Positions 48,647-59,197 of a stretch of DNA of 64,000 nucleotides are shown here, in pieces (the first letter of the stretch is position 1; each line of letters begins with the position of its first letter). Source of the DNA: Salinicola socius (GTDB lineage Bacteria > Pseudomonadota > Gammaproteobacteria > Pseudomonadales > Halomonadaceae); NCBI RefSeq assembly GCF_001937195.1, contig NZ_MSDO01000029.1, positions 1 to 64,000 of the forward strand, in the 5' to 3' direction. The notes beneath the pieces were generated by a model. The model saw only the letters and a list, made by a program, of their open reading frames with translations, was not told where the DNA came from and did no database searches. Position numbers and translations under genes: made by a program.

Positions 48647-49655
48647 GCTCCGCCAGCGGCCAGCGCGGGCGAGGTTGCAGGGTCTGGCTGCGCTGGCCGG
48701 CGGCAAGGCGTTGCGCGCCGGCATAGGCGATCATCGCACCATTATCGGTACAGAAACGTCCACGCGGGTAGAATGCCTGGGCGCCCATCTTGACGAGCGC
48801 CGTATCCAGCGCCTCGCGCAGGCGCCGATTGGCACTGACCCCGCCGGCGACGACCAGTCGCTGCCGGCCGCTCTCCTTGAGCGCGCGGCGACACTTGATC
48901 ACCAGTGTATCCACCACCGCATCCTCGAAGGCGCGGGCGACATCGGCGCGTGCCTGGGCGTCGAGCGCATCCTGTTCGCGCAGTTTGTGCAGCGCGGTCA
49001 GGGTGTGCGTCTTGAGGCCCGAGAAGCTGAAGTCCAACCCGGGGCGGTCGGTCATCGGGCGGGGAAAGCGAAAGCGCTCGCTGCGACCCTGCTCGGCCAG
49101 TGCGGCCACCTGTGGGCCGCCGGGATAGGGCAGTTCGAGCATCTTGGCGACCTTGTCGAACGCTTCACCGGCGGCGTCGTCGACTGACTCCCCCAGCAGT
49201 CGATAGTCGCCCAGGCCACGCACGTCCACGAGCTGAGTGTGCCCTCCGGACACCAGCAGGGCGACGAACGGAAACGGCGGCGGATTCTCTTCCAGCATCG
49301 GCGCCAGCAGATGGCCCTCCATGTGATGCACGCCGAGCACGGGGATATGCAGAGCGCGCGCCATGCCGTGCGCGGTGCAGGCGCCAACCATCAGCGCCCC
49401 GACCAGCCCGGGGCCGGCGGTGTAGGCGATGCCATCCAGATCGTGCTTGGTCAGTCCGGCTTCGCCGAGAACCTGGTCGACCAGCGGCAACAGCTTGCGG
49501 GTGTGGTCGCGGGAAGCGAGTTCCGGCACCACGCCGCCGAATTCGGCGTGTAGCGCGATCTGGCTGTAGAGCGCGTCGGCCAGCAGCCCGGCGTCGGTGT
49601 CATAGATCGCGACGCCGGTTTCGTCGCAGGAAGTTTCGATACCCAGCACGCGCAT
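48627..49655 (-). CDS. tsaD: tRNA N6-adenosine threonylcarbamoyltransferase TsaD
   Basis: A 342-residue essential enzyme that transfers threonylcarbamoyl to A37 of ANN-decoding tRNAs with TsaB, TsaE and TsaC. It has [19 protein letters not shown] at the N-terminus, the metal-binding HMEGH (His111, His115), [22 protein letters not shown] and [12 protein letters not shown], and a C-terminal Asp in [11 protein letters not shown]. Its length matches the family. The gene is divergent from rpsU, which is the conserved arrangement. The last 20 bases overlap plsY on the other strand. Confidence 0.96.
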   Translation of the reverse strand: MRVLGIETSCDETGVAIYDTDAGLLADALYSQIALHAEFGGVVPELASRDHTRKLLPLVDQVLGEAGLTKHDLDGIAYTAGPGLVGALMVGACTAHGMARALHIPVLGVHHMEGHLLAPMLEENPPPFPFVALLVSGGHTQLVDVRGLGDYRLLGESVDDAAGEAFDKVAKMLELPYPGGPQVAALAEQGRSERFRFPRPMTDRPGLDFSFSGLKTHTLTALHKLREQDALDAQARADVARAFEDAVVDTLVIKCRRALKESGRQRLVVAGGVSANRRLREALDTALVKMGAQAFYPRGRFCTDNGAMIAYAGAQRLAAGQRSQTLQPRPRWPLAELTPPEA

Positions 49656-49732
49656 GGTCGAATAATCCGTCGGAGTCGTTGAAGGAAAGGCTGAAGCGGG
49701 AGGCGCGCTAGTTTACGCTGTCGAAAAGCCAT

Positions 49733-49761
49733 TTGCATTGGTTCGAGGGCGCGACTAGAAT
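49733..49761 (+). promoter_or_regulatory. Sigma-70 promoter of the rpsU-dnaG-rpoD operon
   Basis: TTGCAT (-35, 49733-49738) and TAGAAT (-10, 49756-49761) are separated by 17 bases, an almost consensus pair. It directs transcription toward rpsU, about 210 bases downstream, in the tsaD-rpsU divergent region. Confidence 0.75.
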
Positions 49762-49970
49762 GCTCTGCTCTGTAGGACTGGGTCGTGCGCCTTTAACACG
49801 TCCTCGACTGTCGAGCGATCTCGTGAGGCAGATCTGGGCCGGGAAGATCCGGAATGGCGAAGCGCCGGGGTTCAACCCCTCGCGTGACGCTTTCTCGAAT
49901 TTCTCGGGTCGTGCGTTCAAAGGGGCGTGCGTTCAAACCGAACTCAATTCCCAAGGTAGGTGAGTGCTTC

Positions 49971-50186
49971 ATGCCCGCTGTTAAAGTACGTGATAACGAG
50001 CCGTTCGACGTCGCGCTGCGTCGCTTCAAACGCTCCTGCGAAAAAGCCGGAGTTCTTTCTGAAGTCCGCCGTCGCGAAACTTACGAGAAGCCCACTTCAG
50101 TTCGCAAGCGTAAAGCTGCGGCTGCAGTGAAGCGTCACGCCAAGAAGTTGCAGCGTGAGCGTAAGCGTTTCGAACGCTTGTATTGA
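49971..50186 (+). CDS. rpsU: 30S ribosomal protein S21
   Basis: A 71-residue ribosomal protein needed for initiation on Shine-Dalgarno mRNAs. It is a clear S21 sequence: [29 protein letters not shown], then [24 protein letters not shown] with a basic C-terminus. ATG 49971 has an AAGGTAGGTGAG purine stretch upstream. It is the first gene of the macromolecular synthesis operon, and its length equals that of E. coli S21. Confidence 0.97.
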   Translation: MPAVKVRDNEPFDVALRRFKRSCEKAGVLSEVRRRETYEKPTSVRKRKAAAAVKRHAKKLQRERKRFERLY

Positions 50187-50196
50187 TCTGTACTGC

Positions 50197-50214
50197 GGGT
50201 GACTTCGGTCACCC
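50197..50214 (+). other. UUCG-tetraloop hairpin after rpsU
   Basis: GGGTGAC TTCG GTCACCC forms a 7-bp stem capped by the very stable TTCG loop, 11 bases after the rpsU stop. It may be an mRNA stabilising or processing element ahead of the attenuator that follows. Confidence 0.7.
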
Positions 50215-50227
50215 CAGAGGGACGATC

Positions 50228-50260
50228 AAACGGCCGCCGTTCAGGTGGCCGTTTGTTTTT
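50228..50260 (+). terminator. Intrinsic terminator/attenuator between rpsU and dnaG
   Basis: An 11-bp stem (AAACGGCCGCC / GGTGGCCGTTT, one G-U pair) with a 5-base loop is followed by GTTTTT. In E. coli, an internal terminator at this place lets most transcripts end after rpsU, keeping DnaG low. Confidence 0.85.
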
Positions 50261-50399
50261 GTTCCGCCGCCACTGTACATGCTGCGGGGCGAAAGCAGTG
50301 TCTTCTTGCCTGTCCTATCTTCAGCCGAATCACGCTTCATGACAGGCATGGCAGTTCGCAGCCTGAACTGCGAGCGGATCTCCGAGAGCGTCTGACGAT

Positions 50400-52307
50400 A
50401 TGGCCGGACAGATTTCCCAGCGTTTCATCGATGACCTGTTGGCGCGTACCGACATCGTCGATGTGATCTCCGAACGGGTGCAGCTCAAGAAGAGCGGACG
50501 CAATCATAGCGGCCTCTGCCCGTTTCATCAGGAAAATTCTCCGTCGTTCACGGTCAGTCACGACAAGCAGTTCTATCACTGTTTCGGCTGCAGCGCCCAC
50601 GGTAACGCCCTGCGGTTTCTGATGGAGTTCGACAATCTGCGTTTTCCCGAAGCGGTTGAGCAGCTGGCCTCGCGGGCGGGCATGCAGGTCGAGCGAGACG
50701 GTGGCGAAGACCCGGGAGCGCGTCAGCGTCAGCAGAAGCGCGAAGAAGGCGTCAATCTGCTGGAGCTGGCGTCGCGTTTCTTTCGCGAACGTCTGGCCCT
50801 CGGTGGCGGACGTCAGGCACGGGAGTATCTCGAGCGCCGCGGTCTGAGCCAGGAGATCATTCGCGATTTCGGTGTCGGTTACGCCGAAGACGAGTGGGAG
50901 TCGCTCAAGCGCTATCTGCTCGAGCAGGGCATCAGCGAAGCGGTCCAGGTCGAATATGGATTGCTGGTCCACCGCGAGGAGACCGGCCGCACCTACGATC
51001 GGTTTCGCGATCGCGTGGTGTTTCCGATTCGCGACTGGAAGGGTCGCACCATTGCCTTCGGCGGTAGGGTGCTGGGCGACGCCAAGCCCAAGTACCTGAA
51101 CTCGCCGGAAACGCCGGTCTTTCACAAGGGGCGTGAACTCTACGGGCTGTTCGAAGCGCGCCAGGCCAATCGGCAGCTCTCGCGGGTACTGGTGGTCGAG
51201 GGCTACATGGATGTGGTCGCACTGGCGCAGTTCGGTATTCGTAATGCCTGTGCCACGCTCGGTACGGCGCTGACGAACGATCACCTGCAGCGACTGTTTC
51301 GGCTCGTGGATGAGGTGGTGTTCTGCTTCGATGGCGACAATGCCGGCCGTCAGGCCGCGCGTCGCTCGCTGCAGACGGCCCTGCCGTCGATGATCGACGG
51401 ACGTCAGGTGCGCTTCCTGTTCCTGCCCGAGGGCGAGGACCCGGACACGCTGGTACGTCAGGAGGGGCAGGAGGCGTTCGAGAACCGGATCACCTGTGCC
51501 AGTCCGCTGTCGGAATTTCTGTTCGAGCAGGCGGCGGAAGGGCGCGATCTCAAGCAGGTGGAAGGTCGTGAACGCTTCGTGACAGCGGTGCTGGACGCGC
51601 TCAAGCATCTGCCGGAGGGCGTACTCAAGTCGCTCTTGCTAAAGGAGCTGTCGGTGCGAAGCGGGATCGAGCCGTCGCAGTTTGCCGACTGGTTCGAGAA
51701 GCACGCGGTTCCCGCGCCACGCCCGGCTATGACCGCGGACACCGCTGGCTATGAAGCGTTGATGATGTCGTCGGATGGCGACGACGATGCCGCTTCAGAC
51801 CCCGCCATGGCGGTCGATAATGGCAATAATTATGCAAGGCAGCGCGGACTTCCGGCATCTCGCGTGGGAACTGCTACGCTTTCTCTGAGCATTCCGGCGC
51901 GCATATTGCATCTATTGTTGCACGAGCCGGGATTGGTCGACGGTCTACCGGAAACACTGGAATGGTGCCCGGTCGAGATGCCGGACGGCAAGTTGTGCCG
52001 TGAAGTGGTGCATTTGCTGCGCGCTGGCCGTTATCGCAGCCCCCAGGTGCTGCTGGCCCACTTTCACGGTAGCGCCGACGGCGAGCGTCTCGACCAGCTG
52101 GCGCGACGTGAACTGGAGATCCCGCGTGATGTCCGGGCCAGCGAGCTGGAAAACTGGGTGCGCTATCTCGAACGCCAGAGCGCCCGTTTGACGCCGGCGG
52201 AAGAGTACCGTCAGTTACTGGAAAAGAGTCGCCAGCCGGGCGCGCTCAGCAGCGAAGAGAAGCAGCGTCTGCGAGAGTTGATCGGCAAGCTGGCCGAAGG
52301 ATCGTAA
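50400..52307 (+). CDS. dnaG: DNA primase
   Basis: A 635-residue primase that makes RNA primers for replication. The N-terminal zinc-binding domain has Cys40, His43, Cys61 and Cys64 (CPFHQENSPSF and HCFGCSAHG). The TOPRIM catalytic core has VVEGYMDVVALAQFG (Glu267) and the Asp-rich VVFCFDGDNAGRQAARR. The C-terminal helicase-binding domain spans about 480-635. It is longer than E. coli DnaG (581), mainly through a linker of about 450-490 rich in D and A. It is the second gene of the operon, weakly expressed through the attenuator upstream. Confidence 0.95.
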   Translation: MAGQISQRFIDDLLARTDIVDVISERVQLKKSGRNHSGLCPFHQENSPSFTVSHDKQFYHCFGCSAHGNALRFLMEFDNLRFPEAVEQLASRAGMQVERDGGEDPGARQRQQKREEGVNLLELASRFFRERLALGGGRQAREYLERRGLSQEIIRDFGVGYAEDEWESLKRYLLEQGISEAVQVEYGLLVHREETGRTYDRFRDRVVFPIRDWKGRTIAFGGRVLGDAKPKYLNSPETPVFHKGRELYGLFEARQANRQLSRVLVVEGYMDVVALAQFGIRNACATLGTALTNDHLQRLFRLVDEVVFCFDGDNAGRQAARRSLQTALPSMIDGRQVRFLFLPEGEDPDTLVRQEGQEAFENRITCASPLSEFLFEQAAEGRDLKQVEGRERFVTAVLDALKHLPEGVLKSLLLKELSVRSGIEPSQFADWFEKHAVPAPRPAMTADTAGYEALMMSSDGDDDAASDPAMAVDNGNNYARQRGLPASRVGTATLSLSIPARILHLLLHEPGLVDGLPETLEWCPVEMPDGKLCREVVHLLRAGRYRSPQVLLAHFHGSADGERLDQLARRELEIPRDVRASELENWVRYLERQSARLTPAEEYRQLLEKSRQPGALSSEEKQRLRELIGKLAEGS

Positions 52308-52631
52308 GTCACGTGAGTGTCGCGGCATCATTATCCATGGGTCGCGAGACGGTAAGAGAAAGAGCGGAATTGACCGAGAAAGACCGAAATTGACCGGAAA
52401 AGATCAAGGCTACTCGCAGGGAAAGCACGAAGTGGTCAATCGACAGGGCGGTCGAAAGGTTGAAATGGCGGCGATCGCCACCAAATAGGTTAACCAAGCA
52501 CACTAGCACACCTGGCAGGCAAGGTAATAGAAGCTGGCAGCAAAAAGCGGGGGCGCGCTATACTAGCCGGCTTTTGGGGCGTCGCGCCGTCACCCCAGGT
52601 GCTTCATTCTTCTTCGTCGAGTAGGGTTTCT
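52308..52631 (+). promoter_or_regulatory. dnaG-rpoD intergenic region with rpoD promoter
   Basis: About 320 bases without a gene. A -10 like TATACT lies at 52559-52564, about 68 bases before the rpoD start; its -35 (near TGGCAG, 52535-52540, 18-base spacing) is weak. GAAAGACCGAAATTG and related GAAA-rich direct repeats occur at 52350-52405. Other than promoter sequence, nothing was recognised. Confidence 0.5.
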
Positions 52632-54476
<1,845 letters not shown>

Positions 54477-54493
54477 GTCTCTGACCAAATCTG

Positions 54494-54529
54494 AAAACCC
54501 CGGCAATCGACAGGTTGCCGGGGTTTTTT
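54494..54529. terminator. Bidirectional intrinsic terminator
   Basis: A 9-bp or longer stem (AACCCCGGCAA / TTGCCGGGGTT) has T runs on both strands, so it can end both rpoD on the plus strand and the hybrid kinase gene on the minus strand. It lies 17 bases after the rpoD stop. Confidence 0.9.
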
Positions 54530-54530
54530 G

Positions 54531-57500
54531 TTAGCCGTCGTCCCCCGACAGCCTCTCTGCGCGGCTCGCCTGCAGCGTGCGCGTCATCAACGCGCGAAGG
54601 GCGGCGGGACGCACCGGTTTGAGCAGTATCTGGTAGCCGCCGCGCTTGATCTCCTCGGCCACTTCCTCGGTCCGGTCCGCGGTGATCACGATGCCAGGGA
54701 CGGCCTGCTCGCAGAGTTCTTCCAGCGCCTCCAGCGCCATCATGCCGGTGACCTCGTTGTCGAGATGGTAATCCGCCAGAATCGCGTCCGGATCGCCGCC
54801 CATGTTGCGAATCGCCGACTTGGCGCCGCCGATCGAGGTGGCGGTATAGACCTCGCACTCCCAGCCTTCCAGCATCGCCTTCATGCCCTCGAGGATCAGA
54901 CGCTCGTTGTCGATGCACAGGATGCGCGTGCCCGACAGCTTGTTGCTGACACGTTTGGTGGATGCGGTGTCCTCGGGAGTGGCGGCGCCGCGTCGATCGG
55001 CGATCATCGGGACCGAGACAGAGAAAACGGTACCCAGGCCGACCTGGGAGCGCACCAGGATCGGATGATCGAGAACCCGGCTCATGCGTTCGGCGATCGA
55101 CAGACCCAGGCCCAGGCCGCGCTCGCTCTCCTTGTGGCGCGAGGCCTGATCGAGCCGCCGAAATTCCTGGAAGATCTCACTCAGCTTGGATTCCGGGATG
55201 CCCGGTCCGGTATCCCAGACCTCGATCACCACGCGACCGGCGTAACGACGACAGCCCAGCAGGACTCGACCCTGCTGGGTGTAACGCAGGGCGTTGGAGA
55301 GGAAGTTCTGCACGATGCGGCGCAGCATCTGGGCATCGCTGTCGACCCACAGGCTGGTCTGGACCACGTCCAGATCGAGGCCGCGGTCATCTGCCATCAC
55401 CTCGAACTCGGCTCGCAGGGGCAGCAGAATGTCTGCCAGCGGGAACTGGCTGCGACGCGGCGTCAGCGCGCCGGCATCGAGCTTGGAGATATCCAGCAGC
55501 GTCCCCAGCAGCTCTTCCGCGGCCTGCAGCGAATTGTCGATGTGGCCGATGGTGCGGTTGTGATCGCTATGATCGATCTGCTGGCCGAGGGCGGAGGTGA
55601 ATAGCCGCGCCGCATTCAGCGGTTGCAGCAGGTCATGGCTGGCGGCGGCCAGAAAGCGTGTCTTCGAGGCGTTGGCATCCTCGGCGGTCTGCTTGGCCTG
55701 ACGCAGGGCCTGCTCGGCCTCGGCGCGGACCCGGTTTTCCTGACGCAGTGCCGCGTTGGCCTCGGACAGCGCCTGGGTACGTTCGCGCACCCGCTCCTCG
55801 AGATTCTCGTTGGTTTCACGCAGCGCGATCTCGGCCAGCCGCCGTTCGGTGATGTCCTGGTAGAGCGCGAAGAAACCGAGAATGCGCCCGCCCTCGCCGA
55901 AGTGGGGGGTATAGGTCACCAGCATGTAGCGGATACCGCCGTCGCCGTCATCGAGCGAGATCTCGAAGGTGACGCGCTCGCCGCTCAGCGCGCGCTTCAT
56001 CCACGGCGTGCGCTGGCGCGCCGTCTGAGCCGGCAGCACGTTGTCCGCTCGCTCCCCGATCACCGCGTTTCGGTCGATTCCCATCGCGGCCTCATAGGCG
56101 CGGTTGGTGAAGAGATAGCGGCACTCCTTGTCGAAGTAGGCGATCAGCGCGGGCACGTTGTCGGTATAGATACGGATATTGCTCTCGGAACGGATCAGCG
56201 CTTCCTCGGTGCGCTTCTGCTGGGTGATGTCCTGGTAGGTGTAGACGAAACCGCCTCCCGGCATCGGGTTGCCCAGCACCTCGAGCACCGAGCCGTCGGG
56301 ACGGTAGCGTTCGTAGCGATGGGGCTGGCCGCTGCGAATGTTTTCGATCAGCTGCTCGACGTGCTCCTCCGGATCGCCCGGGCCGTACTCGCCGTTATGG
56401 GCATTGTAGCGGAACACCTTTTCCATCGGCGTGCCGACGCGGATCAGGTTGTCGGGAAAGCGGAAGATCTCCAGATAACGCTGATTCCAGACCACCAGGT
56501 TGAGGTTCTGGTCGACCACTCCGATGCCCTGATTGATGTTCTCGATGGTCGCCTGCAGCAGCGCCCGGTTGAACTCCAGCACCTGTGAGGCTTCGTCGAC
56601 GATCGAGATGACGTCGGAAATGCCGATGCCCCGGCCCTGGAGCGCGGAGTTGACCACGATGCGTGACGACGATGCCCCGAGCACCGAGGCCAGCAGGCGC
56701 TCGGTGAACTGGATGACGTCGATCGACGCCCGAGTGTTGTTGTCCACCGGTTTGGCGTTACGCCGGGCGTAGTCCTCGAAGGCGCGCTCGACCTGTGCCT
56801 TGCCCAGGAAGCGCTCGCACAGCACCTTGAGATCGCCCATGGTGGTGGCGCCGGTCCAGGGGCGATTGACCGTGGTCTGGCGGGTTTCGATGCTGTCGAC
56901 GAAAAGCGAGGCCTGGATGCGCTCCACGACCCGTTGCGGTGTCAGCTGCGAGATGAAGATGTAGAAGAACAGGTTGAAGCCCAGCGACAGCATCGCGCCA
57001 TGAGCGAAGCTGTCGGTGACGTTGAGGCCGAACAGATGCAGCGGAGAGAGCCATTCGACCCCCAGCGGACCACCGACCAGCCACGCCTCCGGCAGCAGAT
57101 TGGCCTGGATCAGCGCTGGCATCAGCAGGGTATAGGCCCAGATAGCGAAGCCGACGTTGAGCCCGGTCACCACGCCGAGGCGATTGCCGCGCTTCCAGTA
57201 GAGCCCGCCGAGCAGTGCCGGCGCGAACTGGGCCACGGCCGACAGTGACAGCAGTCCGGTCGCCGCCAGCGAGCTGTATTCGGCCACCAGCTGGTAGAAC
57301 AGGTAGGCCAGGGCCAGAATGACGAGAATGGTGAGCCGGCGGGCGCGCAGCACCAGCCGGCCGTAGTCGCGGGGCTTCTTTTCGAACCAGCGCAGTCGGA
57401 ACAGGGCCGGCAGCACGATCTCGTTGGAGATCATGATGGCGTTGGAAACGACGGCCATGATCACCATGCCGGTGGCGGCCGAGAGACCGCCGACGAAGGT

Positions 57501-58496
57501 CATCATCGCCAGCCACGGCTGGTCGGCAACGATCGGCAGGGCGAGTACGTAACTGTCCGGAGAGAGCCCTTCTCCGGGGAACAGCGAGAGCCCGGCCGCG
57601 GCCAGGGGCAGAACGAAGAAGCCCATGGCCACCAGGTAGACGGGGAACAGCCAGCGTGCCCGCTTGGCATCGTCGGTGTGGGTGTTCTCGACCACCGTGA
57701 CGTGGAACTGACGAGGAAGACAGAAGACCGCCAGCATCGCCAGTAGTGTCTGGGTCCAGAAGCTGGTATCGAAGTTCTGCTCGGTCAGTTGCTGTTGAAG
57801 CTTCAGGTAGGTATCCGCACGCGTCAGCAGCTCGCCCAGACCGTCGAACATGCCCCAGGTGACGTAGGCGCCCAGAACCAGGAAAACCACCAGCTTGACG
57901 ACCGATTCGAAGGCGATGGCCTGGATCAATCCTTCATGGTGCTCGGTGGCATTGGTGTCCCGGGTGCCGAACAGAATCGCGAAGGCCGCCATGAAGATGG
58001 TGATGTAGAAGGCGGTGTCGTCGACGATGGGGGCCTTGATCGCATTGCCATCGCTGGTCATCACCTGGAAAGCGGTGGAAACCGCCTTCAGCTGCAGGGC
58101 AATGTAGGGCAGCGTCCCGATCAGCGCGATCAGGCTGGCGAATGCCGCCAATGACTGCGACTTGCCATAGCGGGAGGCGATGAAGTCGGCGATCGACGTC
58201 ACGTTCTGACGTTTGGCGACACGAATCATCTTGGTGATGACGGGCCAGAACAGGAGAAAGGCGAGCACCGGACCGACGAAGATACTGGCGAACGACCAGC
58301 CCGACGTCGCGGCCTGCCCCACACTGCCGTAGAAGGTCCATGACGTGCAGTAAACCGCCAGCGCCAGGCTGTAGACGATCGGTCGGCGGCTCGCGGGCCC
58401 ATGACGCCTGGCATGACGATCCCCGCGCCAGGCAATGGCGAACAGCGTGGCGACATAGAGCAGTGCCACGACGATCAGTAACCCGCCTTGAAACAT
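54531..58496 (-). CDS. Hybrid histidine kinase with N-terminal sodium:solute symporter domain (CrbS/MxtR-like)
   Basis: A 1321-residue sensor. ATG 58496 with GGGAGAG upstream is preferred over the TTG 26 codons earlier. Residues 1-500 form an SLC5/SSS symporter-like domain with 12-13 helices (LAVYCTSWTFYGSVGQAATSGW). Then come a region with a coupling helix, two PAS domains (about 640-890), a coiled coil, a HisKA domain with His954 in ASHDLLQPLNAARL, the ATP-binding domain (GLGLGLSIAERMSRVL) and a C-terminal receiver with Asp1242. The layout matches kinases that govern acetate use and carbon storage (CrbS, MxtR, CbrA). The symporter genes lie just upstream on the same strand, suggesting ligand-linked control. 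Confidence 0.9.
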   Translation of the reverse strand: MFQGGLLIVVALLYVATLFAIAWRGDRHARRHGPASRRPIVYSLALAVYCTSWTFYGSVGQAATSGWSFASIFVGPVLAFLLFWPVITKMIRVAKRQNVTSIADFIASRYGKSQSLAAFASLIALIGTLPYIALQLKAVSTAFQVMTSDGNAIKAPIVDDTAFYITIFMAAFAILFGTRDTNATEHHEGLIQAIAFESVVKLVVFLVLGAYVTWGMFDGLGELLTRADTYLKLQQQLTEQNFDTSFWTQTLLAMLAVFCLPRQFHVTVVENTHTDDAKRARWLFPVYLVAMGFFVLPLAAAGLSLFPGEGLSPDSYVLALPIVADQPWLAMMTFVGGLSAATGMVIMAVVSNAIMISNEIVLPALFRLRWFEKKPRDYGRLVLRARRLTILVILALAYLFYQLVAEYSSLAATGLLSLSAVAQFAPALLGGLYWKRGNRLGVVTGLNVGFAIWAYTLLMPALIQANLLPEAWLVGGPLGVEWLSPLHLFGLNVTDSFAHGAMLSLGFNLFFYIFISQLTPQRVVERIQASLFVDSIETRQTTVNRPWTGATTMGDLKVLCERFLGKAQVERAFEDYARRNAKPVDNNTRASIDVIQFTERLLASVLGASSSRIVVNSALQGRGIGISDVISIVDEASQVLEFNRALLQATIENINQGIGVVDQNLNLVVWNQRYLEIFRFPDNLIRVGTPMEKVFRYNAHNGEYGPGDPEEHVEQLIENIRSGQPHRYERYRPDGSVLEVLGNPMPGGGFVYTYQDITQQKRTEEALIRSESNIRIYTDNVPALIAYFDKECRYLFTNRAYEAAMGIDRNAVIGERADNVLPAQTARQRTPWMKRALSGERVTFEISLDDGDGGIRYMLVTYTPHFGEGGRILGFFALYQDITERRLAEIALRETNENLEERVRERTQALSEANAALRQENRVRAEAEQALRQAKQTAEDANASKTRFLAAASHDLLQPLNAARLFTSALGQQIDHSDHNRTIGHIDNSLQAAEELLGTLLDISKLDAGALTPRRSQFPLADILLPLRAEFEVMADDRGLDLDVVQTSLWVDSDAQMLRRIVQNFLSNALRYTQQGRVLLGCRRYAGRVVIEVWDTGPGIPESKLSEIFQEFRRLDQASRHKESERGLGLGLSIAERMSRVLDHPILVRSQVGLGTVFSVSVPMIADRRGAATPEDTASTKRVSNKLSGTRILCIDNERLILEGMKAMLEGWECEVYTATSIGGAKSAIRNMGGDPDAILADYHLDNEVTGMMALEALEELCEQAVPGIVITADRTEEVAEEIKRGGYQILLKPVRPAALRALMTRTLQASRAERLSGDDG

Positions 58497-58589
58497 GATT
58501 CTCTCCCTTGACCTGCGGCCATTCCAGGGCAACGCCAACCTCGAGGGCAGCCGCGATGCCGGGCTCGATGACAATGGTGCCGCGCTGGA

Positions 58590-59105
58590 TCAGTTCTTGG
58601 TACAGACCGCCTCGAGTTGCGGGTCGTCGCTGGCGAGGTGGCGCAGGCGGTCGAGGTCGGGCTGGCGGCTGTCGCCGATGAGCGGCACGCTCTCGCGGGC
58701 GCTGCAGTTCATCAGGTACGCCTGATGTGTCAGCACGTCGCGATACTGCATCTCGAAGCGGTAGAGTATGAACTCGACGAGGCGCTCGCCTCCGGCCTGC
58801 GATTCCACCAGCTTGTCCCGGTCCACCACGCTGAACGCCGTGGTCAGCGGGTAGAGGTACGTCCACGGGCGCCATGGCATCCGGCTCTGCTCGGCCGACA
58901 CTACCTGTGCCGAGTCGGGCAACTGCTGGACCTTGTTACCATACCAGTCGTACTCGTAGTTGATCTGATAGGCGATCAGGCCCAATCCCGCGCAGACCGG
59001 AATGATCCAGCGCGGCAGACGTTTACCGCTGAGAGCGCGCAGCAGCAATGCCACGCCTGCGGCGCCCAGGCCCGCGACGGCGGCGGCAACCAAATGCCAT
59101 ATCAT
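58590..59105 (-). CDS. Conserved membrane protein of unknown function
   Basis: A 171-residue protein with two N-terminal hydrophobic segments (WHLVAAAVAGLGAAGVALLL and WIIPVCAGLGLIAYQINYEY) followed by a periplasmic or cytoplasmic domain with WYGNKVQQLPDSAQVV, WRPWTYLYPLTTAFSVVD and three scattered cysteines. No family was recognised. It lies between the symporter genes and the symporter-fused kinase on the same strand. The conserved position suggests a part in that module, but there is no direct evidence. Confidence 0.75.
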   Translation of the reverse strand: MIWHLVAAAVAGLGAAGVALLLRALSGKRLPRWIIPVCAGLGLIAYQINYEYDWYGNKVQQLPDSAQVVSAEQSRMPWRPWTYLYPLTTAFSVVDRDKLVESQAGGERLVEFILYRFEMQYRDVLTHQAYLMNCSARESVPLIGDSRQPDLDRLRHLASDDPQLEAVCTKN

Positions 59106-59197
59106 AGTGAGTCCTTGCTCAAAGAATCGGGCTTCCCGCTGGGAAGCCCGATTCGATTGAAACCAGCTGGCCTGATTCGTCAGGAGTGCATTGTCGC

